Shown in pieces: positions 17,654 to 25,278 of a DNA stretch of 57,210 nt; position 1 is the first letter of the stretch, and every line of letters starts with the position of its first letter. The position numbers and the translations under genes are program-made. The stretch is taken from the NCBI GenBank assembly GCA_905233215.1, contig CAJODC010000008.1, positions 1-57,210 on the forward strand. Reading direction: 5' to 3'. The stretch comes from an uncultured Synergistales bacterium. GTDB lineage: Bacteria > Synergistota > Synergistia > Synergistales > Aminobacteriaceae. A model generated the notes under the pieces. That model saw only the letters and a program-made list of their open reading frames with translations, did not search any database and had not been told where the DNA came from.

Positions 17654-18886
17654 TTATGCCTCTATCGGTATTTCCGCCTCGTCCTGTCTAGGCCATGTCG
17701 ATGTCCATGTCCTCACAGGAAGCCCCCAGATGTTGATGAAGCCGACCGCCGCTGAATGGTCAAAGGCATCGCCCTCAGAGTATGTCGCCAAATCATGACG
17801 GTAAATGCTCTTCGATGTCTTCAGTCCTCGAACTACACACTGACCCTTGAACAGTCTCATCTTGACGGTGCCGTTCACATAACGCTGTGTGTCGTTCATG
17901 AATGCGTTGATTGCATCGCGTAACGGTGAGAACCAGTAGCCTTCGTAGGTCAGTTCGGCGAATCTCACTTCAAGTTCTCGCTTCGTCTTGAGTACCTGCT
18001 TGTCAAGCGTAAGAGTCTCCATCGCCCTGTGTGCCGTAAGCAGTGCCGTTGAGCCGGGACACTCGTAAACCTCTCTCGACTTGAAGCCGACTAATCTATC
18101 CTCAATCATGTCGATACGTCCGATGCCATGACGACCGGCGATCTTGTTGAGCTTCTGTATCAACTCAACACCGTGCATTCTCTCACCGTTGAGAGCGGCT
18201 GGAATGCCTCCCTCAAATTCTATCTCGACAAATTCAGGGCTGTCAGGTCCTTCAACAGGGTTGCTCGTCATCTCGTAAGCGTCTTCGGGAGGTTCGTTCC
18301 AAGGATCTTCAAGCATTCCGCATTCTATCGAGCGTCCCCAGAGATTGTCATCGGTGCTGTAGGGTGATGAGGCTGTAGCTCTGACGGGTATACCGTGCTT
18401 GTTGGCGTACTCAATTTCGGCCTCACGGGTAAAATGCCAGTCTCTTACAGGAGCTAACACTTTGATTTTCGGATTGAGTGCCGTTGCGCAGACTTCGATT
18501 CTAACCTGATCCTGTCCCTTTCCTGTGCAGCCGTGCGCTACTGCTACTGCTCCTTCTTTGTTGGCAATGTCAACGAGTGTCTTGGCGATTAACGGACGAG
18601 ACAACGCTGAAACAAGAGGATACGTCCCCTGATACATTGCGTTTGCCCTGAGTGAAGGGTAGACATAATTTTCAACAAAAGTTTTCTTCAGGTCAAATAT
18701 ATATGCCTTCACCGCTCCGCTATGGAGTGCCTTCGCCTTTGCCGCCTGAAGGTCAACGTCTTTCTGTCCAACATCAGCAGTCATCGTGATAACGTCATAG
18801 CCCTGTTCAGTGAGCCACATTACCGCAACTGATGTATCAAGTCCTCCGCTGTATGCTAGTACTGCCTTGCCTTTTTTCTCCGGCAT
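17654..18886 (-). CDS. argG: Argininosuccinate synthase
   Basis: Joins citrulline and aspartate using ATP, the penultimate step of arginine biosynthesis. The N-terminal PP-loop LAYSGGLDTSVAV is visible, followed by VAHGCTGKGQDQVRIE, YSTDDNLWGRSIECG, and RIDMIEDRLVGFKSREVYE near the middle of the protein. 410 residues is normal. The ATG at 18886 has GGAAGGAAA upstream. argH is not in the window, so the gene is isolated from the rest of the pathway here. Confidence 0.96.
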   Translation of the reverse strand: MPEKKGKAVLAYSGGLDTSVAVMWLTEQGYDVITMTADVGQKDVDLQAAKAKALHSGAVKAYIFDLKKTFVENYVYPSLRANAMYQGTYPLVSALSRPLIAKTLVDIANKEGAVAVAHGCTGKGQDQVRIEVCATALNPKIKVLAPVRDWHFTREAEIEYANKHGIPVRATASSPYSTDDNLWGRSIECGMLEDPWNEPPEDAYEMTSNPVEGPDSPEFVEIEFEGGIPAALNGERMHGVELIQKLNKIAGRHGIGRIDMIEDRLVGFKSREVYECPGSTALLTAHRAMETLTLDKQVLKTKRELEVRFAELTYEGYWFSPLRDAINAFMNDTQRYVNGTVKMRLFKGQCVVRGLKTSKSIYRHDLATYSEGDAFDHSAAVGFINIWGLPVRTWTSTWPRQDEAEIPIEA

Positions 18887-18974
18887 CTAGTGATTTCCTT
18901 CCTTCGTGAAAAAAATTTCTTTGATTATGATAATATCACAAGAACAATTCACCAGTGTGAAAGGAGTCAAAATC

Positions 18975-19805
18975 ATGTACAGTTCGCCGTCAGAAATAGC
19001 AGACTTCACAGTCATCACAGGCATAAGGAAAGCTAACCTCTCATCAGTCAATCAATTCTTACTAGGTGTACTCGCCGGAGCATTCATAGCGTTCGGAGCG
19101 CAGGCCGCCAATTTTGCGACACACACAATCTCAGACGCAGGCACAGCGAAATTCATCGCAGGCTTAATCTTCCCGGCAGGATTGATTCTTGTTCTTCTCG
19201 CAGGAGCTGAACTCTTCACGGGCAACAATCTCATGGTAATCGCTCTCTGTGAAAGAAAAATCACTCTCCTTCAGTTGCTCAAGTCATGGCTTATCGTTTA
19301 CGCCGGGAATTTAGCAGGAAGCGTTCTTGTCGCTCTGTTGGTTTCAATGTCGGGACAGTTTGGTTACACAGGAGGGCTTCTCGGAGGCTTCACGCTGAAA
19401 GCTGCTGCCGGGAAAATTTCGCTGACATTCAAATCGGCGTTAGTTCTCGGCGTTTTATGCAACTGGCTCGTGTGTCTTGCCGTCTGGACATCGTTTGGAG
19501 CAAAGGACGCTGTGAGCAAAGCAGTCTGCGCTTTCTTCCCTGTCTGGGTATTCATAGCGTCAGGCTTTGAGCATTCAGTAGCAAACATGTACTACATAGC
19601 AGCCGGGATTTTCGCAAAGTCCAACGCTCTCTACGTCAGCAAAGCAATCGAAATCGGAGCGTCTCAATCAGCGATAGACTCGCTCAACTGGGCAAGCATG
19701 TTCACGGCTAATCTGCTTCCAGTAACAATCGGCAACATCATCGGCGGAGCTGGCTTTGTCGGAGTCGTTTACTGGTTCGTTTATCTCAGGGGGCGGAAGT
19801 CATGA
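18975..19805 (+). CDS. Formate/nitrite transporter (FNT) family channel
   Basis: A 276-residue membrane protein with about six helices. Typical FNT segments are FLLGVLAGAFIAFGAQAA in the first helix, AGAELFTGNNLMVIALCERK, then LCNWLVCLAVW and FPVWVFIASGFEHSVANMYYI, which line the pore in the family. It would move small monovalent anions such as formate, nitrite, hydrosulfide or lactate. The start is ATG at 18975 with AAAGGAG eight bases before it; the frame extends further upstream without a ribosome site. Its stop overlaps the next gene by four bases (ATGA). Confidence 0.88.
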   Translation: MYSSPSEIADFTVITGIRKANLSSVNQFLLGVLAGAFIAFGAQAANFATHTISDAGTAKFIAGLIFPAGLILVLLAGAELFTGNNLMVIALCERKITLLQLLKSWLIVYAGNLAGSVLVALLVSMSGQFGYTGGLLGGFTLKAAAGKISLTFKSALVLGVLCNWLVCLAVWTSFGAKDAVSKAVCAFFPVWVFIASGFEHSVANMYYIAAGIFAKSNALYVSKAIEIGASQSAIDSLNWASMFTANLLPVTIGNIIGGAGFVGVVYWFVYLRGRKS

Positions 19806-20089
19806 GCGTTACGAGGACACCGACAGGCCATGAAGTAACAGAGAAGGAACTGACCGAGAGGGTCATGAAGATTCGAGAGGTCAAAGACTTTCGACTCGTT
19901 CAGACTGGACAAAGCAGTTACAGGATTCAGGTTTTGCCGAAGAATGACGCTGACGTTCGAGGGCTGAAGGGAGCTGTTCTTGACGCTCTTGTTGACGTTT
20001 ACGGAATGAGAGCCGACTATGACATTGATATTACGTTTGATGACCCTGTACTTTTGCCGGAAGGAGAGAGAGTATTTACACAAAATTGA
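19802..20089 (+). CDS. Stand-alone CapK/PaaK C-terminal-like domain protein, function unknown
   Basis: The protein has 95 residues and is translationally coupled to the FNT gene by an ATGA overlap. Its pattern (VKDFRLVQTGQSSYRIQVLP, then DITFDDPVLLPEGERVF) resembles the small C-terminal lid domain of CapK/phenylacetate-CoA ligase-type adenylate-forming enzymes, here without the large adenylation domain. The usual catalytic Lys-containing end (GGK-like) reads PEGERVF instead, so independent catalysis is unlikely. It may be a regulatory or assembly domain, or a remnant. The assignment is from pattern memory and is tentative. Confidence 0.5.
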   Translation: MSVTRTPTGHEVTEKELTERVMKIREVKDFRLVQTGQSSYRIQVLPKNDADVRGLKGAVLDALVDVYGMRADYDIDITFDDPVLLPEGERVFTQN

Positions 20090-20114
20090 TTGTAATATTC
20101 AAAATTGATTGTAA
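20082..20114 (+). promoter_or_regulatory. Tandem 14-base direct repeat, probable operator
   Basis: AAAATTGATTGTAA occurs at 20082-20095 and identically at 20101-20114, 19 bases apart; the first copy overlaps the stop of the preceding gene. The second copy contains TTGTAA (20109-20114), which is 18 bases before GATAAT (20133-20138), a plausible promoter for the next gene. The arrangement suits a dimeric activator or repressor. Confidence 0.5.
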
Positions 20115-20164
20115 CATTAATCCCTTTGCAGTGATAATATTCATAGTGAAGGAGTTGTTTTTTA

Positions 20165-21370
20165 ATGTCAAAATTATTCGGGTTATCACAGCTTGATTAC
20201 TTCCGCTCATCACTTGATGAACGTTCACAGCAGGCGTTATCGTCAGCAGTCCAGCGCATAGTCTCGGCCAAAAAGAACGGCAGAAAAATCATGGTCGTTA
20301 CAGGTTCAGGCCCAAACATTCACGAGGGCGTTACGACTCTGATTGCCGAACTGATACGGGCTGGCATCGTTGACGCTGTATCGACAAGTTCCGCAGTCAT
20401 CGCTCACGAAATGGCCGGTGCGCTCGACAGAGTATTTCGTGTTGACGCTGAAGCTCTCGGTATGGACATGTCGAAGATGCCTAGAGGCGATGTCTTTGAG
20501 TTCACCTGCATGAATGGCGATGAGCTTGACGCTCTGAGGCGTGAAATGCCACTCGATGATGATCTTCTCGCAAGAGGCCGAAACCTTCCTCACGTCAACG
20601 AAATCATCAAGGCAGCAGGAAACATGGCATACCCTATGGGACTAAGGACTGAGAGACTCGCTCTTGAGGTCTTGTCGCTTGCGAGAATCTACGGCGTTCC
20701 CTTCGAGACCGTAGCGGGCTGGGGCTGTGATGAACACACGATGCTCGGAGCGGCGGCAAAGCGTGGAGTTCCTGTCCTCGTTACAATTCCTCAATTAGTC
20801 GGAGGCGGTGCGGTCGGAATGTCAATCGGCGACTCGATTCCCGTTTCACAGCGTTCAATGAGAATTTCACGTATGCTCGCTGACTGTGATGTAATCATCG
20901 AGAGTGCTGTAGCTTTGACACAGGAAATTCATGACGGGCCTTTCGAGTGTTACACAGGGCACGGAATCTGGGCGTGGCAGTCAGGCCAGAACACTTACAG
21001 CCTCAAAGACAAGACTCTGATTCGTGTTGACCTTGACGAGAATTTACGCAGAGCTACCGAGTTAAACAAAACAGTACAGGAAGCAATCGACAAAGGATTA
21101 CCCAAAACGAAAGCGGCAAAGATACCTTTCAGAATGGAAATGTCAGCGTTCGCTCGACACGAAGGAAGTATTCCCATCGTCGGCGACATCGGAAAAGTTT
21201 GGCCGTTAATCGCTCATGACGCTGCCGAAAATCTCGGCGTTAAACTCGAATTTCTCTCAGCCTCTCAGGACACTCCCGAAGGTCAGTCAATGCGTGATTG
21301 GATTGTCGACAACGTGAAACCTCTTGACCGCAAAAAGATGATAGAGGCTTCAAAAAACTTTGAGATATAG
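20165..21370 (+). CDS. Conserved-looking protein of unknown role, deoxyhypusine-synthase/LOR-like fold
   Basis: 401 residues, soluble, no signal peptide. Residues about 40-80 (KIMVVTGSGPNIHEGVTTLI, then AELIRAGIVDAVSTSSAV) resemble the nucleotide-binding opening of the deoxyhypusine synthase-like/LOR superfamily, which uses NAD. Later glycine-rich stretches (LVGGGAVGMSIGDSIPVSQ, ECYTGHGIWAWQSGQN) and a conserved-looking acid/His set (GWGCDEHTMLG) suggest an active site. The gene has its own promoter region with a tandem repeat operator and lies downstream of the FNT pair. AAGGAG precedes the ATG. I cannot name the reaction; the superfamily link is tentative. Confidence 0.5.
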   Translation: MSKLFGLSQLDYFRSSLDERSQQALSSAVQRIVSAKKNGRKIMVVTGSGPNIHEGVTTLIAELIRAGIVDAVSTSSAVIAHEMAGALDRVFRVDAEALGMDMSKMPRGDVFEFTCMNGDELDALRREMPLDDDLLARGRNLPHVNEIIKAAGNMAYPMGLRTERLALEVLSLARIYGVPFETVAGWGCDEHTMLGAAAKRGVPVLVTIPQLVGGGAVGMSIGDSIPVSQRSMRISRMLADCDVIIESAVALTQEIHDGPFECYTGHGIWAWQSGQNTYSLKDKTLIRVDLDENLRRATELNKTVQEAIDKGLPKTKAAKIPFRMEMSAFARHEGSIPIVGDIGKVWPLIAHDAAENLGVKLEFLSASQDTPEGQSMRDWIVDNVKPLDRKKMIEASKNFEI

Positions 21371-21388
21371 ATGTTGACAGTATATAAT
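21360..21388 (+). promoter_or_regulatory. Promoter for the solute-binding protein cluster
   Basis: TTGAGA (21360-21365), 17 bases, then TATAAT (21383-21388), 35 bases before the first of three tandem binding-protein genes. The -35 overlaps the stop region of the upstream gene. A TTGACA also lies between the boxes (21374-21379). Confidence 0.6.
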
Positions 21389-21422
21389 TTCCCCAACATG
21401 CTGTAAAAGGGAGTGATGTCAA

Positions 21423-22256
21423 ATGAAAAAATATGTCGTCCTGCTGCTTCTTGTGATTTCAGTTTTCGTTTTTACCAATTTTTATGGCGGTGATGAGCCT
21501 GCACCGTCAACGCCCGTTCTCCGTATCGGCTCGGAATGTGATTACGTCCCAAACAGTTGGGAGGAAACAACACAGACAAGTTTCAATGTGCCTATTGTGA
21601 ACCGTCAGGGATATTACGCGGACGGTTATGACGTTCAGATCGCTAAAATAGTAGCGGACGAACTCAAGCTCGTACTCGAAGTGAAGAAAATCGAATGGAA
21701 TAATCTCATTCCGTCGCTCAACAAAGGCGATATTGACGTGATATTTTCATCGATGCTTGACACTGAGGAACGAAAGAAGAGCATCGCCTTCTCCGACACT
21801 TACGAGATCAGAAAAACAGAGTACGCAATTCTTGTTGAATGCGTGAGTCCCTACATCACTGCCACAACGCTAAACGATTTCAAGGGAGCGAAGATAATCG
21901 GTGAAAAGGGAACGCTGCTTGATGACGTTATCGTACAGATACCCGGAGCAATTCATCTCAATCCCTCGCCGAACATACAGGGAATGATTGACGCTGTGCT
22001 TGACGGAACTGCTGACGGCTGTGTGATTGATACCGATACCGGACACTACTATGAGAATATGAACAAGAGTCTGACGTTGATAAAGTTCAAAGACGGCAAG
22101 GGATTCAAAATCGGTTTCAGCGGAGTTTGCGCAGGCGTAAGGAAGAATGACACCGAGCTTCTTCACAGAATCAACATAGCTCTCGGCAACATTCAATCCA
22201 GCAAAAGAAAAACAATCATGGACGGTGTGGTATCGAGAATGATGAACGTTCATTAA
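21423..22256 (+). CDS. Amino-acid-type solute-binding protein (SBP_bac_3), paralogue 1 of 3
   Basis: 277 residues. The N-terminal hydrophobic segment (VVLLLLVISVFVF) acts as a signal peptide or uncleaved anchor; there is no lipobox Cys. The body is a family 3 binding domain: LRIGSECDYVPNSWEE, YYADGYDVQIAKIVADEL, then DIDVIFSSMLDTEERKKSIAFS and a second lobe ending with RRINIAL-like helices. It probably captures amino acids or related solutes outside the inner membrane. It is the first of three tandem copies and no permease or ATPase gene accompanies them, so they must use a transporter encoded elsewhere or act as sensors. Confidence 0.88.
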   Translation: MKKYVVLLLLVISVFVFTNFYGGDEPAPSTPVLRIGSECDYVPNSWEETTQTSFNVPIVNRQGYYADGYDVQIAKIVADELKLVLEVKKIEWNNLIPSLNKGDIDVIFSSMLDTEERKKSIAFSDTYEIRKTEYAILVECVSPYITATTLNDFKGAKIIGEKGTLLDDVIVQIPGAIHLNPSPNIQGMIDAVLDGTADGCVIDTDTGHYYENMNKSLTLIKFKDGKGFKIGFSGVCAGVRKNDTELLHRINIALGNIQSSKRKTIMDGVVSRMMNVH

Positions 22257-22300
22257 AGATGATAGAATCTCGTTGACAAACTACAAGGGGGCGGCAAATT

Positions 22301-23093
22301 ATGAAGAAGTATATTGTAATTTTTGTTCTTGTCATTTGCGTGAGTGTCTTTGTGTTTATGAGAGGCGATGAAGACGGCTCAAAGTCAAAACCTGTTCTGA
22401 GAGTCGGCGTTGAGTGTGATTATCCGCCAAATAACTGGGAAGAGAAACGCCCGACTGATTTCAACGTTCCTTTATCGAATCAGGAAGGCTCTTACGCTGA
22501 CGGCTACGACATTCAAATAGCAAAATTTGTCGCCAATGAGCTTGTCATGACTCTTTCGCTGAAAAAAATTCAATGGAACGATCTTCTTGCTGGACACTGC
22601 CGAACGTAGAAACTCGGCGGCCTTTTCCGAGACCTACGAAGTGAAGAAGACCGAGTATGCGATAATCGTGAACAACAGCAGCCCATACGCTAAGTCAAAA
22701 ACTTTCATCGACTTCAGGGGAGCGAAGATCATCGCTCAGAAGGGCACGAAACTTGACGCAGTGATTGACCAGATTCCCGGAGTCATTCACGTTAAGCCGA
22801 CAGACACGGTACAACAGATGCTTGACGCTCTTGTTAATTACAGGGTTGACGGAGCCGTGATAAATGTTGACACAGGGCATTCATACGAAGCGACATACAA
22901 GAATCTCACGCTGAAGAGATTTCCTGAAGGCAAAGGATTTGTGCTTGACTTCAGCGGAATATGCGCCGGAGTCCGAAAGAGCGATAGTGAATTACTGCAC
23001 AGAATCAACAGGACTCTTGACGGCCTTGAAGGCAGCAAGCGTCAAAAAATAATGGAAAGTACAGTATCACGTCTGTTGAAGAGCGCATCATGA
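22301..23093 (+). pseudogene. Broken solute-binding protein (SBP_bac_3), paralogue 2 of 3
   Basis: Closely related to both neighbours. The first 96 or so residues (start ATG 22301, site AAGGGGG) read normally through KKIQWNDLL, then hit a stop at 22607. The other half resumes in a different frame at LDTAERRNSAAFS and runs to 23093. Compared with paralogue 3, the 45 bases that encode PSLKNGEIDAVFSGM are reduced to one base at 22588/22589. That is a net loss of 44 bases, enough to remove part of lobe 1 and shift the frame. A TTG at 22587 opens the second frame, but the half-domain alone should not bind solute. The loss could be real decay or an assembly fault. Confidence 0.85.
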
Positions 23094-23926
23094 AAAAATA
23101 TCTTTTTATAGCCGTAATCGCTCTATGTGTCTCATTGTTCGTTTACTTTAACCGAGAGCCGGAGAAAGTAGACTTAGTTCCAGTTCTTCGAGTCGGCGTT
23201 GAATGTGATTACCCTCCGAACAACTGGGAGGAAAAATTCAGCAGTGCTTTCAACGTGCCTGTGTCGAATCACGAAGGATTTTACGCTGACGGTTATGACG
23301 TACAGATTGCCAAACTTACGGCGGGCGAACTCGGAATGACTTTGGAGCTGAAGAAAGTATCGTGGAATGACTTGCTTCCATCGCTGAAAAATGGCGAGAT
23401 TGATGCTGTGTTCTCAGGAATGCTCGACACTGTTGAACGAAGAAAGACCGTTGCATTCTCTGAACCCTACGAAGTGAAAGAGACGGAGTATGCCGTTCTC
23501 GTGAACAAGGAAAGCCCTTATTACAACGCTAGGACATTCAATGACTTCAAGGGAGCGAAGATAACAGCTCCACGAGGAACGAATCTTGACTCAGTCATCG
23601 AACAGATACCGGGAGCGATTCACGCCAAGCCTACGGAGACGGTGCAGGATATGTTGAACGCTGTGAGCGGCAACAAAGTCGATGGAGCGGTGGTCAATCT
23701 TGACACGGGTTTTTCGTATGAGATGGCCGGAGTGAATCTCAGGCTGATAAGATTTCCGAAAGGCGAGGGATTCAAGCTCGGTTTTCACGGAATCTGCGCT
23801 GGATTGAGGAAGAAAGACACTGCGCTTCTCAACAAAATCAACATAGCACTGAGCAATATTTCAGTCAGCCAACGCCGAAAAATCAGGGAAGATGTTTCAC
23901 TAAGAATGTGGGAGAGCCTGAAGTAG
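23090..23926 (+). CDS. Amino-acid-type solute-binding protein (SBP_bac_3), paralogue 3 of 3
   Basis: 278 residues, intact. An N-terminal hydrophobic segment (YLFIAVIALCVSLFVYF) is followed by LRVGVECDYPPNNWEE, GFYADGYDVQIAKL, and the full DLLPSLKNGEIDAVFSGM stretch missing from paralogue 2. The second lobe contains GAKITAPRGTNLDSVIEQIPG and KVDGAVVNLDTG. It overlaps the end of paralogue 2 by four bases (ATGA), showing the three genes were built as a coupled tandem array. Ligand unknown; expected at the outer face of the inner membrane. Confidence 0.88.
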   Translation: MKKYLFIAVIALCVSLFVYFNREPEKVDLVPVLRVGVECDYPPNNWEEKFSSAFNVPVSNHEGFYADGYDVQIAKLTAGELGMTLELKKVSWNDLLPSLKNGEIDAVFSGMLDTVERRKTVAFSEPYEVKETEYAVLVNKESPYYNARTFNDFKGAKITAPRGTNLDSVIEQIPGAIHAKPTETVQDMLNAVSGNKVDGAVVNLDTGFSYEMAGVNLRLIRFPKGEGFKLGFHGICAGLRKKDTALLNKINIALSNISVSQRRKIREDVSLRMWESLK

Positions 23927-23933
23927 ACAAAAA

Positions 23934-23973
23934 AATTCCCCTCAGCCGAAAAGCCGGGGGGATTATTTTTTCT
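23934..23973. terminator. Bidirectional terminator between convergent genes
   Basis: A C-run/G-run hairpin (AATTCCCC at 23934-23941 and GGGGGGATT at 23956-23964) has A/T runs on both sides, giving T runs for either strand. It separates the binding-protein cluster from the DJ-1 gene. Confidence 0.75.
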
Positions 23974-24527
23974 TACCTGTTATAGACCAGCGGAATCAAA
24001 AATCCTTCAGCAACTTCATCAGCCATCGCCTTGCCCTCAAGAATCTCAAGTATCTTCAAAGCAAAGAACGGAGTAACGGCCGGACCCTTAGCGGTTGTGA
24101 TGTTGCCGTCAGTCTCAACGATGTTGTGTCCTATCCTCGCGCCTGTGAGGTGAGACTCGAGTCCGGGATAACACACGGCTGTTTTTCCTGCCAGAACTCC
24201 AGCTCTTCCGAGTGCCGCCGGAGCCGCGCATATCGCAGCGATGTTCTTGCCTTCAGCGTGATACTTCTTCACGAGTTCCTGTAAGCCTTCATGATTCTTT
24301 ATGTCCAACGTTCCGCCGGGCAGAATGATCATGTCGAAGTCTCTTTCCTTCACATCGTCAAACATCGTATCGGCTTGAACGTGAATCTTGTTCTTGCTGA
24401 CAACTTCAAGCCCTCCCATGAGAGACACTGTTGTTGCGACAACACCGCCCCTTCGGAGAATGTCAACCGTCGTTAATGCTTCTGTCTCCTCAAAACCGTT
24501 GATGAGAAATATTGCTGCTGTTTTCAT
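23973..24527 (-). CDS. DJ-1/PfpI family protein
   Basis: About 184 residues, cytoplasmic. The family pattern is clear: MKTAAIFLINGFEETEALT at the start, DMIILPGGTLDIKN, and the nucleophile elbow IAAICAAPAALGRAGVL with the reactive Cys. VTPFFALKILEILEG closes the fold. Members act as protein or small-molecule deglycases, glyoxalases or chaperones (YajL/DJ-1 type); the precise role is not decided by sequence. I prefer the ATG at 24527, which has GAGGTG seven bases upstream; a GTG at 24536 is in frame. It is divergent from a small secreted protein gene. Confidence 0.88.
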   Translation of the reverse strand: MKTAAIFLINGFEETEALTTVDILRRGGVVATTVSLMGGLEVVSKNKIHVQADTMFDDVKERDFDMIILPGGTLDIKNHEGLQELVKKYHAEGKNIAAICAAPAALGRAGVLAGKTAVCYPGLESHLTGARIGHNIVETDGNITTAKGPAVTPFFALKILEILEGKAMADEVAEGFLIPLVYNR

Positions 24528-24591
24528 TTTTATCACCTCGATGAAATTTTAGCATCATTCTTTCACATAAACATCTCATCAAAAATTTTTC

Positions 24592-24608
24592 TGTGTTACA
24601 ATAACACA
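24592..24608. promoter_or_regulatory. Palindromic operator-like site in a divergent promoter region
   Basis: TGTGTTA (24592-24598), CAA, TAACACA (24602-24608): perfect 7-base arms. The palindrome overlaps a -10-like TACAAT (24597-24602) and lies between the DJ-1 gene and the secreted protein gene at 24649. Confidence 0.45.
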
Positions 24609-24648
24609 CATGATTTCAATTTTTACACGAAAGGCTGTGCATAGTATC

Positions 24649-25212
24649 ATGAAAAAGTTTGCACTATTAGCGTTGCTCATCACATTAACGGCTGTCATGT
24701 CAGTTCCTGCCTTCGCTTGGGATCAAGCAAAACAGAAGGCACTCGGTCAGGACAAGAACAAAATGACATGGTACATTCTTGATTACGGCAAAGATGCCAA
24801 CGGCGTACCCTTCGCAGTGTCAAGAAAGTATTACACCAACACAACGATCAAGAATGAAACGATCGAGCTTCTCATGTCAAAATTCGCTCTCTCTCCTGAG
24901 AAAGCCGGAAGCCTCTACTTCACCGAATACGGCTACGAGTTCACGCCTGACGGGAAAGAGTTTGCCGTAACTTATCAGCGTCATTTTGACATGCTGGGCA
25001 ACGAGATTCACGGGACAGTGTTTGATGACAGCTCAGAGGCAACGAAAAAGAACTTCATCGCCCTCTCGGCAGTCGCAGGTTCAACACCGGCCAAAGCAGC
25101 GAATTACGCTCTCGGAAGATCAACTCAGAGCAGCGGCTCGAAAGCTCCCGCGAAGAAGGCAAGCAGCACAGTTCCAGCAAAAAGAGTAGTACGCGCAAAG
25201 AAGAGCAAGTAG
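24649..25212 (+). CDS. Small secreted protein, function unknown
   Basis: 187 residues from the ATG at 24649. A clear signal peptide (MKKFALLALLITLTAVMSVP, then AFA) gives a mature start at WDQAK. The middle contains KYYTNTTIKNETIELL and LYFTEYGYEFTPDGKEFAV, suggesting a compact beta-rich domain of about 100 residues. The tail from residue 150 is Ala/Ser/Lys-rich (APAKKASSTVPAKRVVRAK) and is likely flexible, perhaps binding an anionic surface such as LPS or nucleic acid. I recognise no family. The ribosome site (AAAGG) is 14 bases upstream, so a GTG four codons earlier is possible. A terminator follows. Confidence 0.65.
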   Translation: MKKFALLALLITLTAVMSVPAFAWDQAKQKALGQDKNKMTWYILDYGKDANGVPFAVSRKYYTNTTIKNETIELLMSKFALSPEKAGSLYFTEYGYEFTPDGKEFAVTYQRHFDMLGNEIHGTVFDDSSEATKKNFIALSAVAGSTPAKAANYALGRSTQSSGSKAPAKKASSTVPAKRVVRAKKSK

Positions 25213-25228
25213 TAACGGAAATTTTTTC

Positions 25229-25261
25229 AACTCCTCCGGCAAAAGCAGGGGGAGTTTTTTT
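25229..25261 (+). terminator. Terminator after the secreted protein gene
   Basis: AACTCC (25229-25234) pairs with GGAGTT (25251-25256), extended by further C/G pairs inward, and is followed by a run of T. Confidence 0.75.
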
Positions 25262-25278
25262 GTAGAAAATCAAGAGCA

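Noticed and set aside
22587-23093. Second half of the middle binding protein as a separate gene starting at TTG 22587
   Set aside because: No ribosome site, no signal peptide, and only the second lobe of the domain; it is the remainder of the broken paralogue.
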